The translations under genes and the position numbers were made by a program. The notes under the pieces were generated by a model. The model was not told the DNA's origin and ran no database searches. It saw only the letters and a program-made list of their open reading frames with translations. Of a stretch of 64,000 nt of DNA, positions 18,604 to 27,376 are shown piece after piece; the stretch's first letter is position 1, and every line of letters begins with the position of its first letter. Source of the stretch: Candidatus Thalassarchaeaceae archaeon (lineage in GTDB: Archaea; Thermoplasmatota; Poseidoniia; Poseidoniales; Thalassarchaeaceae). The stretch lies in assembly GCA_023268715.1 (NCBI GenBank), contig JALRLV010000005.1, forward strand, positions 1 to 64,000. Reading direction: 5' to 3'.

Positions 18604-19356
18604 GTGGACAACGAGGTATTCCTTCTATTGATGTTAGTTGGAGTATTCGCCGGATTTGTAGATAGTGCTGTTGGCGGAGGGGGCTTACTTCGATTACCTG
18701 CAGTTTTGTGGGCCGGTCTACCTCCACATGTTGCACTTGGAACAAACAAATTCGCATCAACTGCTGCCGCTGCTGTTGCGAGTGTAAAATATCTAGAAAG
18801 CGATATTGTGCCAAGAAAAGCCGCTTTTATTGGATGGGTTGTGATGATTATTTTTTCAATGATTGGAACATACGCTGTATTACTGGTAGAACCAGATGTA
18901 TTATTGCCGATTGTAATCGTTGTACTGATTGCATTATTCTTCTATGTATTATTCAATCCTAAATTTGGCAAGGAAGAAGATCTCAAGGAAGAAAGAGTGA
19001 TTCCAGTAACTGTTGGTATGGGAACTGGAATAGGATTCTACGAAGGATTTCTTGGGCCTGGGACTGGAAGTATGCTGATGGCCGGATACATCAAAGGCGC
19101 TGGATTTGGCATGGACAGGGCCGCTGCAACAGCCCGAATTCTAAATTTCGGAGGGAATATCGGATCGTATGCAATATTCGCAATAGCGGCATCAGTAAAT
19201 TACGAAGTTGCTATTCCTTTTGCTTTAGCGAACATGATTGGAGGTTATCTTGCACCTGGTTATGTTCTGAAGTATGGTTACGCATTATTGCGACCAATGT
19301 TCCTCGTAGTGGCAGCCATCATGATTACAGTTCAGATTGTCAGTTATCTTGGTTGA
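18604..19356 (+). CDS. TSUP / TauE-SafE family membrane transporter
   Basis: VGVFAGFVDSAVGGGGLLRLPAVLWAGLPPHVALGTNKFAST, GFYEGFLGPGTGSML. Confidence 0.9.
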   Translation: MDNEVFLLLMLVGVFAGFVDSAVGGGGLLRLPAVLWAGLPPHVALGTNKFASTAAAAVASVKYLESDIVPRKAAFIGWVVMIIFSMIGTYAVLLVEPDVLLPIVIVVLIALFFYVLFNPKFGKEEDLKEERVIPVTVGMGTGIGFYEGFLGPGTGSMLMAGYIKGAGFGMDRAAATARILNFGGNIGSYAIFAIAASVNYEVAIPFALANMIGGYLAPGYVLKYGYALLRPMFLVVAAIMITVQIVSYLG

Positions 19357-19359
19357 TTA

Positions 19360-20208
19360 TCAGATAATAGATATGTCCCATTCAACGTTTGGTTTATGCC
19401 AGTCCCTCAGTTGATCAGTCTCTAAACGGATTTGGATTCCTTGTCCGGGCTGTATAATTAGTTGGTCTATGTTGAAATCAACTATCTGTTCATTGCTTCT
19501 GAAAGTATCGTCAAAAATGATTTCCTCAGATACGACATTTCCTTCCTCAGTCCTCTGGACTATTACTCTTAGATGACATTCTTGGAGTGGATTCCTCAGC
19601 GAGCATGATTCGCTGCTCCCATCATGTTCCACCACAAGATATCCTTGAATATTTGAATTCCCACTTGGTGGGATTAGGTCAATGACTGTGTCTTTGGCGG
19701 TTGGAGCGCATTCACATTCCATGTTATCAACTTCGGCAACTCCAGTTAAATCGACTGTAATTGTGATAACTTGAGTCTGAATCTTGTCAGACGCAATCGA
19801 AGTCGCAGTAACCATGTACACACCGGGGAATTGATATTCATGTGACACAATTTCTCCTAAAGCTAGGTATCCATCTCCGAAATCCCAAGTTACGGATTTG
19901 CCATTTAGGCTTGAAAATGTGAAATTATGATTGATGTATGTAATTTGTTTCTCCTCGTTGTTATCACCTTCGTCTACTTCAACTAAGGTATAGTAATTCG
20001 TACCTGAAGCAGAATCAACCGATATGGAGAATTTTGTCTCCTCGTTGGATGCAAATGCGACAAATTTTGTCCCTATTGAAGCACTCCCAATCATTGCACC
20101 GAACAGGAATACGAATGCAAATGATGCTAGAAGCGTTCTTTTTTCCATATGATTCTGAGTGTGCTTGTAAATATGAATGAGTGTTTGATGGAATAATCCG
20201 AATTCCAC
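19360..20208 (-). CDS. Secreted/membrane-anchored protein with PKD domain
   Basis: N-terminal hydrophobic signal; NGKSVTWDFGDGYLALGEIVSHEYQFPGVYMVTATS PKD motif. Confidence 0.75.
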   Translation of the reverse strand: MEFGLFHQTLIHIYKHTQNHMEKRTLLASFAFVFLFGAMIGSASIGTKFVAFASNEETKFSISVDSASGTNYYTLVEVDEGDNNEEKQITYINHNFTFSSLNGKSVTWDFGDGYLALGEIVSHEYQFPGVYMVTATSIASDKIQTQVITITVDLTGVAEVDNMECECAPTAKDTVIDLIPPSGNSNIQGYLVVEHDGSSESCSLRNPLQECHLRVIVQRTEEGNVVSEEIIFDDTFRSNEQIVDFNIDQLIIQPGQGIQIRLETDQLRDWHKPNVEWDISII

Positions 20209-20227
20209 TCCATCAATGGTATGTTTG

Positions 20228-20304
20228 TGGTGGGCGATACAGGATTCGAACCCATGTCCTAGCGTCCGAAGCGCCAGATGATATCCAGACTACACCAATC
20301 GCCC
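20228..20304 (-). tRNA. tRNA-Arg (anticodon UCG), genomically encoded CCA
   Basis: Reverse complement GGGCGAT..ATCGCCC acceptor; anticodon arm TGGCG-CTTCGGA-CGCTA; GGGTTCGAATCC T-arm. Confidence 0.95.
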
Positions 20305-20332
20305 GTGCTCTGAGGCGAGCGTCAGCCTTTCT

Positions 20333-21487
20333 TCAATGCGACGGGTGGGCGACGACGAGTAGACGAGCCAATGAGCGGTGAACTTTGACCGGAGCCATCA
20401 ATACAACTTTCCAGCCACGGTCAAGCATTTCGTCAGCTACCTTTGACCAAGGTTTACCCATCACCAAATAGTCAATGGGTTCATCTGATTTATCTTTCAA
20501 AATCGCAGGGTCTGTAGGAAGAAGAGTGCATAGAGTGCCTGAATGGTCAATGGTTCTAGCAGCTGAACAGGCCTTCAGGAATAGTTGGTATCCGTCATCT
20601 GATTTCCATGCATTCCGTCCATATGGAGGGTCAAAAGCAAAAATCGCCCCACTAATTTTACCCCATACATCTGGAGTTAAACCTACACCAGATTCTTGCA
20701 CGTCCCATGTTGCCGAATACCCGCTACAGAGTTCTTCGGACACCCATTGCAAATTCTCTTCTGTGCCTTTCACCATCCTTGGATCGAGGTCGCTTGCAAG
20801 TACATTCAGTCCAGCTAACATTGCTTCTATTGCGATTCCACCCGTTCCACAGAATGGATCTATCACAGTTGTCGGCTCTGACTCTGAGCGATGGCCAAGT
20901 GATATCATCAGTCTAGCCAATCTAGGTTCTAAGGAGACCGGTTGGAAGAATGGGCGATCGGTAGGCGAACGGCCTCCCCAACCTGACCGCTCCCAATTTT
21001 CCTGTTTCAATCCCCAGATAATCATCGGCGGAGAGAGGTATAGTGGGTCGGGATGATTTGGTGGATCCTCTGGGCCCGCTAGGAAAACTACGATTTCATT
21101 GTCGGGATTCTCCAAATCTACCGGATGTGATTCTCCAAAGACTCCAGCTCCTACATTCTGTGCAATTTCGGAACGGGAAAAACCTGCCAAGGACGAACCG
21201 ATTACATTGACTCGGACTGCAAAACTACCTTCTGGAAGATTCTCTTTCGCCCAATCTACTATTTGTCGGATAATATTCTCTGGTTCTACAACTTCACTAT
21301 ACTCAGCATTGCACAGTACTTCGTCGACTAATGCCGACCTACTTAGTCGATTGAGCCCTATCTCATCTGTGGAGGTGGTTACTACGATTCTGGGGTGAAC
21401 AACACCAACTGGACCTACTAATGCTTCTGCCTCTGAACGGAATAATGCTGGATGCCAGCCACTTCCAATCAGCATAAGCCCACTCAA
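20333..21487 (-). CDS. THUMP-type tRNA (guanine10-N2)-methyltransferase TrmG10-like
   Basis: VIDPFCGTGGIAIEAMLAGLNVLASDLDPRMVKGTEENL and FDPPYGRNAW catalytic motif. Confidence 0.85.
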   Translation of the reverse strand: MSGLMLIGSGWHPALFRSEAEALVGPVGVVHPRIVVTTSTDEIGLNRLSRSALVDEVLCNAEYSEVVEPENIIRQIVDWAKENLPEGSFAVRVNVIGSSLAGFSRSEIAQNVGAGVFGESHPVDLENPDNEIVVFLAGPEDPPNHPDPLYLSPPMIIWGLKQENWERSGWGGRSPTDRPFFQPVSLEPRLARLMISLGHRSESEPTTVIDPFCGTGGIAIEAMLAGLNVLASDLDPRMVKGTEENLQWVSEELCSGYSATWDVQESGVGLTPDVWGKISGAIFAFDPPYGRNAWKSDDGYQLFLKACSAARTIDHSGTLCTLLPTDPAILKDKSDEPIDYLVMGKPWSKVADEMLDRGWKVVLMAPVKVHRSLARLLVVAHPSH

Positions 21488-21570
21488 CCTGCTTCCTCCT
21501 ACCTCCTCGCCCCCGACTTCAACCCTAAATGCCTCGACGGGTAGGATAGGCTAAGCATCGGCAGGGGGGA

Positions 21571-22584
21571 GTGAATCTGGGCTGTAATTTGAGAGACTTA
21601 GCCACCGCACATCCACTCGAACTGAACGAGATGTCAGGTCAACGTATAGCCGTCGATGTCTTCCTTAATGCCTACCAATTCATCACCAGTCTAGTGGGTC
21701 AGGATGGAAAGCCACTATCTTTCGATGGAAGGCCTGTTGCTCATTTGATGGGATTTCTTGACCGAGCAACTTGGATGCTTGAGAATGGTATCGAACCTGT
21801 GTTCATCTTCGATGGCCGCCCGCATGAACTGAAGATGGAAACCTTAGCTGGAAGAAAGGAGCGCAAGGTTGAGGCAGTAGAGAAGTGGGAAGCAGCAGTT
21901 GAGAATGGAGATATGGCTCTTGCAAAGAAACTCGGACCACAAACTGCAGAATACACACGAGACATGGTTGCTGAAACCAAGCGACTATTCGATTGCCTTG
22001 GTTTAGTTTGGATAGAAGCACCAATGGAAGCAGAAGGTGCTGGTGCTGTCCGATGCGCGAACGGAGAGGTTGCAGCAGTGGCAAGCCAAGATTGGGACAC
22101 TCTACTATACGGCTCGCCGGTGATGATTCGAAATCTAACTAGCCATGGACGCAAAAAATTTGGTCGATTGTTGACCGCTGAGAAAGTAGTTTTGCAAGAG
22201 TTACTGGACACTCACGAGATTACTAGAGAACAATTGGTGGACCTTGCGATAATGATTGGAACTGATTTCCATCCTGGAATCAAGGGAATCGGCCCAAAAA
22301 CCGGTTTGAAACTAATCAAGGAGCACGGTACCATGGAAGCAGTTTCTGAAGTAAAGGAATTTGAGATGCCAGAAAATATCGAAACAATACGCGGTTTATT
22401 CCTAAAACATCCCGTGCACCCAGATCCAATACCAAAAGCTTCGCGAGCGGTCGAGAAGGATTTACGAGACTTCCTGCAAGGAGAGTGTGGGTTCTCTGAT
22501 GGAAGGCTACAGAGGGCTTTGGATAGGTTGGCTTCTGCTAATCATCTCAAATCCGATAGTCAGCCGACCCTATTCGACTTCTGA
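21571..22584 (+). CDS. fen: Flap endonuclease 1 (FEN1/XPG family)
   Basis: NLRDLATAHPLELNEMSGQRIAVDVF, PVFIFDGRPHELKMETLAGRKERK, APMEAEGAGAVRC, SQDWDTLLYGSP, IGTDFHPGIKGIGPKTGLKLI. Confidence 0.95.
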   Translation: MNLGCNLRDLATAHPLELNEMSGQRIAVDVFLNAYQFITSLVGQDGKPLSFDGRPVAHLMGFLDRATWMLENGIEPVFIFDGRPHELKMETLAGRKERKVEAVEKWEAAVENGDMALAKKLGPQTAEYTRDMVAETKRLFDCLGLVWIEAPMEAEGAGAVRCANGEVAAVASQDWDTLLYGSPVMIRNLTSHGRKKFGRLLTAEKVVLQELLDTHEITREQLVDLAIMIGTDFHPGIKGIGPKTGLKLIKEHGTMEAVSEVKEFEMPENIETIRGLFLKHPVHPDPIPKASRAVEKDLRDFLQGECGFSDGRLQRALDRLASANHLKSDSQPTLFDF

Positions 22585-22692
22585 GGTTGGAAAAAGGGGC
22601 GGTTCACTCGGGGACTGAAGCGCCCCCGAGGAACCTGTCACCGCGAATCAACGGACCGCGGGCCTGAGCAGTAATCGACCAACGTTACTGTA
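22585..22692. ncRNA. Candidate structured RNA / complex terminator between convergent genes
   Basis: 12-bp hairpin GGTTC(a)CTCGGGG..CCCCGAG.GAACC (22601-22635, one bulge), alternative GGGGCG/CGCCCC (22596-22601/22621-22626), hairpins CCGCG/CGCGG (22641-22661) and CAGTAA/TTACTG (22669-22690). Confidence 0.4.
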
Positions 22693-24387
22693 TCACAGTA
22701 GGCTGCCGTCGCTTTCATCCTCGTCGAGGATTCCATCGGCGTCATCGTCGTCATCAAGATGGTCTTCAATACCGTCATTGTCGTGGTCGAATTGACCAGT
22801 CAATGGGTTGCCATCGTTCTGCTCGAACCAGTCGGAAAGTCCGTCGTTGTCGTCATCTGTATCTACTCTGTCGGTTAGACCATCGTTATCGTGGTCGTAT
22901 CTCCAGAGACCGATTGCACCGTCGATTTCGTCGACATCAAGGATGTCGTCGTTATCGTCGTCTGGGTCAACTCCGTCATCTAGTCCGTCGTTGTCGTGGT
23001 CCCTACGGTAATCTTCTCCGTTTGGTCCAACGTCGTTCCAGTTGTCGATGCCGTCGTTGTCGATGTCGAAATCGATGTTATCGCGTACTCCATCATTGTC
23101 GTGATCGTAGATATCCGAGTTAGGGTCTCCGTCATTGACTTCCTCGCGGTCGTCTATTCCGTCGCCGTCGTCGTCATCATCCTCAGCGTCATTGATGCCG
23201 TCGTTGTCGTGATCCTCTGGGAATTCATCCACATTATCGGGGATTCCGTCATTGTCGTCATCAAAATCCAAATCGTCTGGAATACCATCGCCATCGTTGT
23301 CGTTCTCGCCGTTCTGGTCTTGGTTGTCGAGCTGCTGACTTTGCTGCTGGTCGGACTGCTGGCCCTGTTGACCCTGACTGTTGTCTTGGGTCTGGCCTTG
23401 CTGCGCTTGGTTCTGACCATTCTGGTTGTTACCATTCTGGTTCTGGGACTCCTGGTCTCCCTGTTGTCCACTCTGTTCACCACCTTGCTGCTGGCCTTGG
23501 CCGTTGTCTTGCTGGTTGGATTGTTCTCCACCTTGCTGACCGCTGCCCTGCTGACCGTCTTGACCGGATTGGGAACCTTGGTTCTGACCTTGGCCCTGTT
23601 GGCCACCTTGGCCTTGGCCTTGGCCGCTTTGACCTTGACCTTGGCCGCTTTGACCTTGACCCTGTCCTTGACCTTGGCCCTGACCTTGGCCTTGACCTTG
23701 GCCTTGACCTTGGCCCTGACCTTGGCCCTGACCTTGGCCTTGACCTTGGCCTTGACCTTGGCCTTGACCTTGGCCTTGACCTTGGCCTTGACCCTGTCCT
23801 TGACCTTGGCCTTGACCTTGGCCTTGACCTTGTCCTTGACCCTGTCCTTGACCTTGTCCTTGACCTTGTCCCTGTCCATCTTGGTCGGAATCTCCACCGC
23901 CATCAGTTCCGCCGTCTCCAGTACCCTCTCCGTTGTCACCGTAATCCGGATCGTACGCATCTGGGATACCGTCGCCATCCGAATCCGACATCGACCCGTT
24001 GTTAGGGTCGTTCGGGAACGGATCGTTGGCGTCATCTTGCCCATCACCATCGGTGTCTGCCGAGTTGGGGTTGGTACCGGACGCGTACTCCTGAGAGTTC
24101 GTCAATCCGTCACCGTCTGGGTCCGCGTTAGCGTCACTAGCCGAGTTCGGATTTAGTCCGTATGCAACCTCCCAACCGTCCGGTAGACCGTCATTATCGG
24201 TGTCGGGGTTGGTGGGGTCCGTGCCTTCAGCTGTCTCCTCTGCGTTTGTCAGACCGTCTCCGTCCCAGTCGGCTCCTCCGTCGGAGGGGTCGAGTGGGTC
24301 AGAACCATCGGCTGAAACGCCAACGGAACCGGCCATCAAAACAAGGAGCAGCGCAATCATCATGCTCGTATTCTTTGTTTTCTGCAT
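22693..24387 (-). CDS. Secreted low-complexity (Gly-Gln)n protein with N- and C-terminal thrombospondin-type-3/DxDxDG Ca-binding-like repeats
   Basis: Signal peptide MQKTKNTSMMIALLLVLMAGSVGVSA; DGDGLTNAEE..DTDNDGLPDGWE repeats; central GQ tract; C-terminal DHDNDGxxD repeats. Confidence 0.9.
   Translation of the reverse strand: MQKTKNTSMMIALLLVLMAGSVGVSADGSDPLDPSDGGADWDGDGLTNAEETAEGTDPTNPDTDNDGLPDGWEVAYGLNPNSASDANADPDGDGLTNSQEYASGTNPNSADTDGDGQDDANDPFPNDPNNGSMSDSDGDGIPDAYDPDYGDNGEGTGDGGTDGGGDSDQDGQGQGQGQGQGQGQGQGQGQGQGQGQGQGQGQGQGQGQGQGQGQGQGQGQGQGQGQGQGQGQGQGQGQGQGQGQGQSGQGQGQSGQGQGQGGQQGQGQNQGSQSGQDGQQGSGQQGGEQSNQQDNGQGQQQGGEQSGQQGDQESQNQNGNNQNGQNQAQQGQTQDNSQGQQGQQSDQQQSQQLDNQDQNGENDNDGDGIPDDLDFDDDNDGIPDNVDEFPEDHDNDGINDAEDDDDDGDGIDDREEVNDGDPNSDIYDHDNDGVRDNIDFDIDNDGIDNWNDVGPNGEDYRRDHDNDGLDDGVDPDDDNDDILDVDEIDGAIGLWRYDHDNDGLTDRVDTDDDNDGLSDWFEQNDGNPLTGQFDHDNDGIEDHLDDDDDADGILDEDESDGSLL
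23650..23877 (-). repeat. In-frame hexanucleotide/12-nt tandem repeat encoding 38 consecutive Gly-Gln dipeptides
   Basis: 228 nt of CCTTGACCTTGG-type units (plus strand) in phase with the CDS. Confidence 0.95.
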
Positions 24388-24412
24388 TTTCTTTTCACTT
24401 CCAAAAATCAGT

Positions 24413-24613
24413 TCAGAGAACCCGCCGTTCTCTCTTTCCGTTGAATGCTCGCGCTCGCTTTGGCGCGAAACTAATTCCTCCGGGAGTGACGGATGCTATT
24501 TTGGAGCCAACTAGGTATGCCTTCCACAACCGCTCTAAACGTAGCACTGCGCTCCATTTGCGGTTTTTGTGGATTTGCTGTGTAACTTCGTTTGCTCCTC
24601 CTCTTTTACGCAT
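24413..24613 (-). CDS. Possible small basic protein (66 aa)
   Basis: MRKRGGANEVTQQIHKNRKWSAVLRLERLWKAYLVGSKIASVTPGG...; ATG start; ends inside a palindrome followed by T-run. Confidence 0.3.
   Translation of the reverse strand: MRKRGGANEVTQQIHKNRKWSAVLRLERLWKAYLVGSKIASVTPGGISFAPKRARAFNGKRERRVL
24415..24433. repeat. Palindromic hairpin copy 1: AGAGAAC-CCGCC-GTTCTCT
   Basis: Perfect 7-bp stem, 5-nt loop. Confidence 0.85.
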
Positions 24614-24633
24614 CCAATCTCACGGGCTTTCAT

Positions 24634-24652
24634 AGGGAACCCACCGTTCCCT
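24634..24652. repeat. Palindromic hairpin copy 2: AGGGAAC-CCACC-GTTCCCT
   Basis: Perfect 7-bp stem, 5-nt loop; same sequence as copy 1 with one compensatory pair and one loop change. Confidence 0.85.
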
Positions 24653-24727
24653 CTAATTCCTCAGCCATTGCGTGGCTATATCAAGGGTTCCCGAGCCTGA
24701 TTCGGGCTATTTTAGGATAATTTTCCT

Positions 24728-25126
24728 TCAAGGAGTCAGTGCCGCTAGTTCCGCTCGGAATTTTGTTGAACCCATGAAGTGGAGTAGAGGAGTCGCTAAA
24801 GTCCCGATAATTAGAGTGCCTAAAAGTAAATTAGACCACAATTCGATTCCCGTTCCAAATGAGAAGAATAAGAGCCATCCCGCAAGAAGAAAACCCCAGG
24901 GCCTGAAACGACGAGCGAAAAGTGCTGTACGCGCTCGAACTAACTCGTCTGAGTATAGGGCTGTTTCTTCGCCCTCAGCCAGCATATCGTTCTCGGTAGC
25001 GCAACGAACGCAAACCTGGTAGCGGGGGCCATTACCACTAACGAACTGAGAGTTCGGGTAGTTTTGGGTGCACATGCGACAGACTGGCATAGACGTCAAC
25101 CTTGCCAGCGAACATCGCTCCTTCAA
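24728..25126 (-). CDS. Membrane protein with N-terminal zinc-ribbon-like Cys pairs
   Basis: CRMCTQNYPNSQFVSGNGPRYQVCVRC + two C-terminal TMs. Confidence 0.65.
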   Translation of the reverse strand: MKERCSLARLTSMPVCRMCTQNYPNSQFVSGNGPRYQVCVRCATENDMLAEGEETALYSDELVRARTALFARRFRPWGFLLAGWLLFFSFGTGIELWSNLLLGTLIIGTLATPLLHFMGSTKFRAELAALTP

Positions 25127-25128
25127 CG

Positions 25129-27375
25129 CTACGGTCGTCTAACCTGTTTGTTAGGAGCAAACTTGGTAACTTTGTTTGAGAAACTAAGGAATGATCTAAG
25201 CAAGGCTAGTCCATCTGGACTGCCGACTGATTCAGGATGGAATTGAACACCCTCTATCGGAAGAGAAGGATGGCTTAACCCCATAATCAAACTTCCAGAT
25301 TCATCCCATGAGTTTGCAATGATGTCCTCGTTGGTCGCCTTCAGTACCAGGCTATTGTAGCGCATCATCACAACCTCCTCTGAGGCATTTTCGAATAGAC
25401 CTGAGCCGTCATGAGTGATTCTTGATGGCACCCCGTGAACTGCGCCCAGAGGTGATTCAATTAGATCCCATCCAGCTGCGAGACCAATCGCTTGGTGACC
25501 CAAACACCAACCAAGTAATGGAATAGGGGTATCCAATATTTTCAATCTATTTTGCAAGGCTCTGTGGGCTATTTCCATGCTTAGAGGAGAAACTTCTGGG
25601 CGAGAAGGACCTGGTCCGAGGATGATATGTGTAGGACGGTGAGTTTCTAGCCAGATTTCGACTTGGGTGCTTGTATCGATTTTTTCAACTGGTCTACCCT
25701 CAACAATCGTCACCTTTGCTCCAAGTCGATGTAACGATTCTGCGATATTGTTTGTGAAGGAATCGAGGTTGTCTACTAAGAGAACGTGATAATCGATTTT
25801 CGAATTGGATTTCTTTGGACGTCCGGGAGATATTCTACCCAGTGCTCCTTTGACTTTGGGGAGAGGAAGTATGCCAACTTCTCTCTTGGGTAATTCTTCA
25901 CTACTGAATCCAGTTCGGAATCCCCACGTTGCTTCGGTTACTGCAGCCGCCTTCCATCGTGCTTCAGCGACCTCATCAGCAGGATTAGAATCGATGACAA
26001 CCCCTCCACCTGCCTGAACCGTAGCATACCATGATTCCGGGCCACTGCGAGCCTCCATAGTTCGAATTAGGATATTCCAATCGGCCTGTCCAGCGCTTTG
26101 GTTAAGATGGCCGATTGATCCTGTCCAAGCACTTCTCGGCGAACCCTCTAGTTGGTCGATTGCTGCCATAGTCACAACCTTTGGACAACCGGTGATTGAG
26201 CCACCTGGGAATAAGGCCGCTAGAGATTTCCCTGCACTGTTGTTTGGGCATATTTTTCCCTCAACTCCGGAAACCAAATGTTGCACATTTGCCAAAGCTT
26301 CAATGCGGCAATCAGACCAATGTACGCTGCCGCTTTGACAAACAGAAGAAAGATCGTGCCGTTCCAAATCTACCAACATCAGGTGCTCGGCCATTTCCTT
26401 TTCTGATGATGCTAATTCTGACCTTAGAGCAGAATCTTCCTTCTCATTCTTTCCTCTCGCTCTCGTTCCCTTTATTGGTCTGGTTGAGACAATTCCAGAT
26501 TCAAGACGCATCAAACGCTCAGGAGATGCTGAGGCGACTGCCCAACCGTGATCGGCTAAGCACAGCCATGAAGAGAAAGGGGCTGGATTAGAATGAGTCA
26601 TTCGAAGGAATGTATCCCACGGTTGACCTGACATTTCACCTTGCCATCTGCGGCCATAATTCACCTGATAGAGATGGCCACCACGGATGGATTCGCGGAT
26701 TTTCTCGACCTTTCTCGCATGTTCAGAATCGCTCTCGCTATCGGGCACTATTGATTCTAGTTTCGCAGGCATTTTCAATTCCGAAAGTTTGGGTAATTCT
26801 TGCTCTAACCATTGATGCCCCTCAATCGCAAATAACCGCAATTGATTGTTAGCCCGTTCGTGTATCCACCATGCATCACATCTCCACAATACGCCGAGTA
26901 GCGTACCCGGTTCTGGTGTATTTGATAAACGAATAGAATTTGCCCAACGACCTAAATCATATCCTAGTAAGCCGGCGAAACCACCTGGAATCACAGGGTG
27001 TTTTTCTTGTAATTCAACTTCGATTTCATGCTCAGCAACGATAGATAGGGCTTCCTCTAATGTTGCTGGATTATACTCCTCCTCAGTATGCCATCGCTCT
27101 TCTATAAATCGTTGACGAACTAAGTTCAGAGGAGGAGGATTTCCTAGGTGTATTTCGCCACTAAGCGCTGAACCAGCGGGTGCTTCTTCACCATACGGTT
27201 CAAAGAAAAGGAAGCGTATGCTATCCAAGGCTGGAAGCATTGACTTTTGTGACAGGTCAGTTACAGGTCCACCTGAATGAAGAAGCAATTCATCCCCTTC
27301 ACGATTTCTAGCCTGCAACATGGAAATTAGAGGAGATTCATGCGAGTTATCCTCTGCTCGTTCAATTACTCGCAT
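25129..27375 (-). CDS. Fused chorismate-utilising synthase component I + glutamine amidotransferase (PabB-PabA or TrpE-TrpG type)
   Basis: Component I: VNYGRRWQGEMSG, SPERLMRLESGIVSTRPIKGTRARG, LFPGGSITGCPKV, AGGGVVIDSNP; GATase: LVDNLDSFTNNIAESL, ILGPGPSRPE, LGWCLGHQAIGLAAG, GVQFHPES. Confidence 0.93.
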   Translation of the reverse strand: MRVIERAEDNSHESPLISMLQARNREGDELLLHSGGPVTDLSQKSMLPALDSIRFLFFEPYGEEAPAGSALSGEIHLGNPPPLNLVRQRFIEERWHTEEEYNPATLEEALSIVAEHEIEVELQEKHPVIPGGFAGLLGYDLGRWANSIRLSNTPEPGTLLGVLWRCDAWWIHERANNQLRLFAIEGHQWLEQELPKLSELKMPAKLESIVPDSESDSEHARKVEKIRESIRGGHLYQVNYGRRWQGEMSGQPWDTFLRMTHSNPAPFSSWLCLADHGWAVASASPERLMRLESGIVSTRPIKGTRARGKNEKEDSALRSELASSEKEMAEHLMLVDLERHDLSSVCQSGSVHWSDCRIEALANVQHLVSGVEGKICPNNSAGKSLAALFPGGSITGCPKVVTMAAIDQLEGSPRSAWTGSIGHLNQSAGQADWNILIRTMEARSGPESWYATVQAGGGVVIDSNPADEVAEARWKAAAVTEATWGFRTGFSSEELPKREVGILPLPKVKGALGRISPGRPKKSNSKIDYHVLLVDNLDSFTNNIAESLHRLGAKVTIVEGRPVEKIDTSTQVEIWLETHRPTHIILGPGPSRPEVSPLSMEIAHRALQNRLKILDTPIPLLGWCLGHQAIGLAAGWDLIESPLGAVHGVPSRITHDGSGLFENASEEVVMMRYNSLVLKATNEDIIANSWDESGSLIMGLSHPSLPIEGVQFHPESVGSPDGLALLRSFLSFSNKVTKFAPNKQVRRP

Positions 27376-27376
27376 T

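Noticed and set aside
23650-23877. Possible CRISPR array or non-coding minisatellite
   Set aside because: Units are 6/12 nt with no spacers and stay perfectly in frame with a secreted protein.
23154-24050. 298-aa minus-strand ORF (VKAKVKDRVKAKVKA...)
   Set aside because: Alternate frame of the same tandem repeat; no start context or domain.
22996-24156. 386-aa plus-strand ORF full of LTLALTLA repeats
   Set aside because: Exact antisense of the GQ repeat CDS. The hydrophobic repeat is the complement of GGN-CAR codons, and the minus-strand protein has a signal peptide and recognisable Ca-binding repeats.
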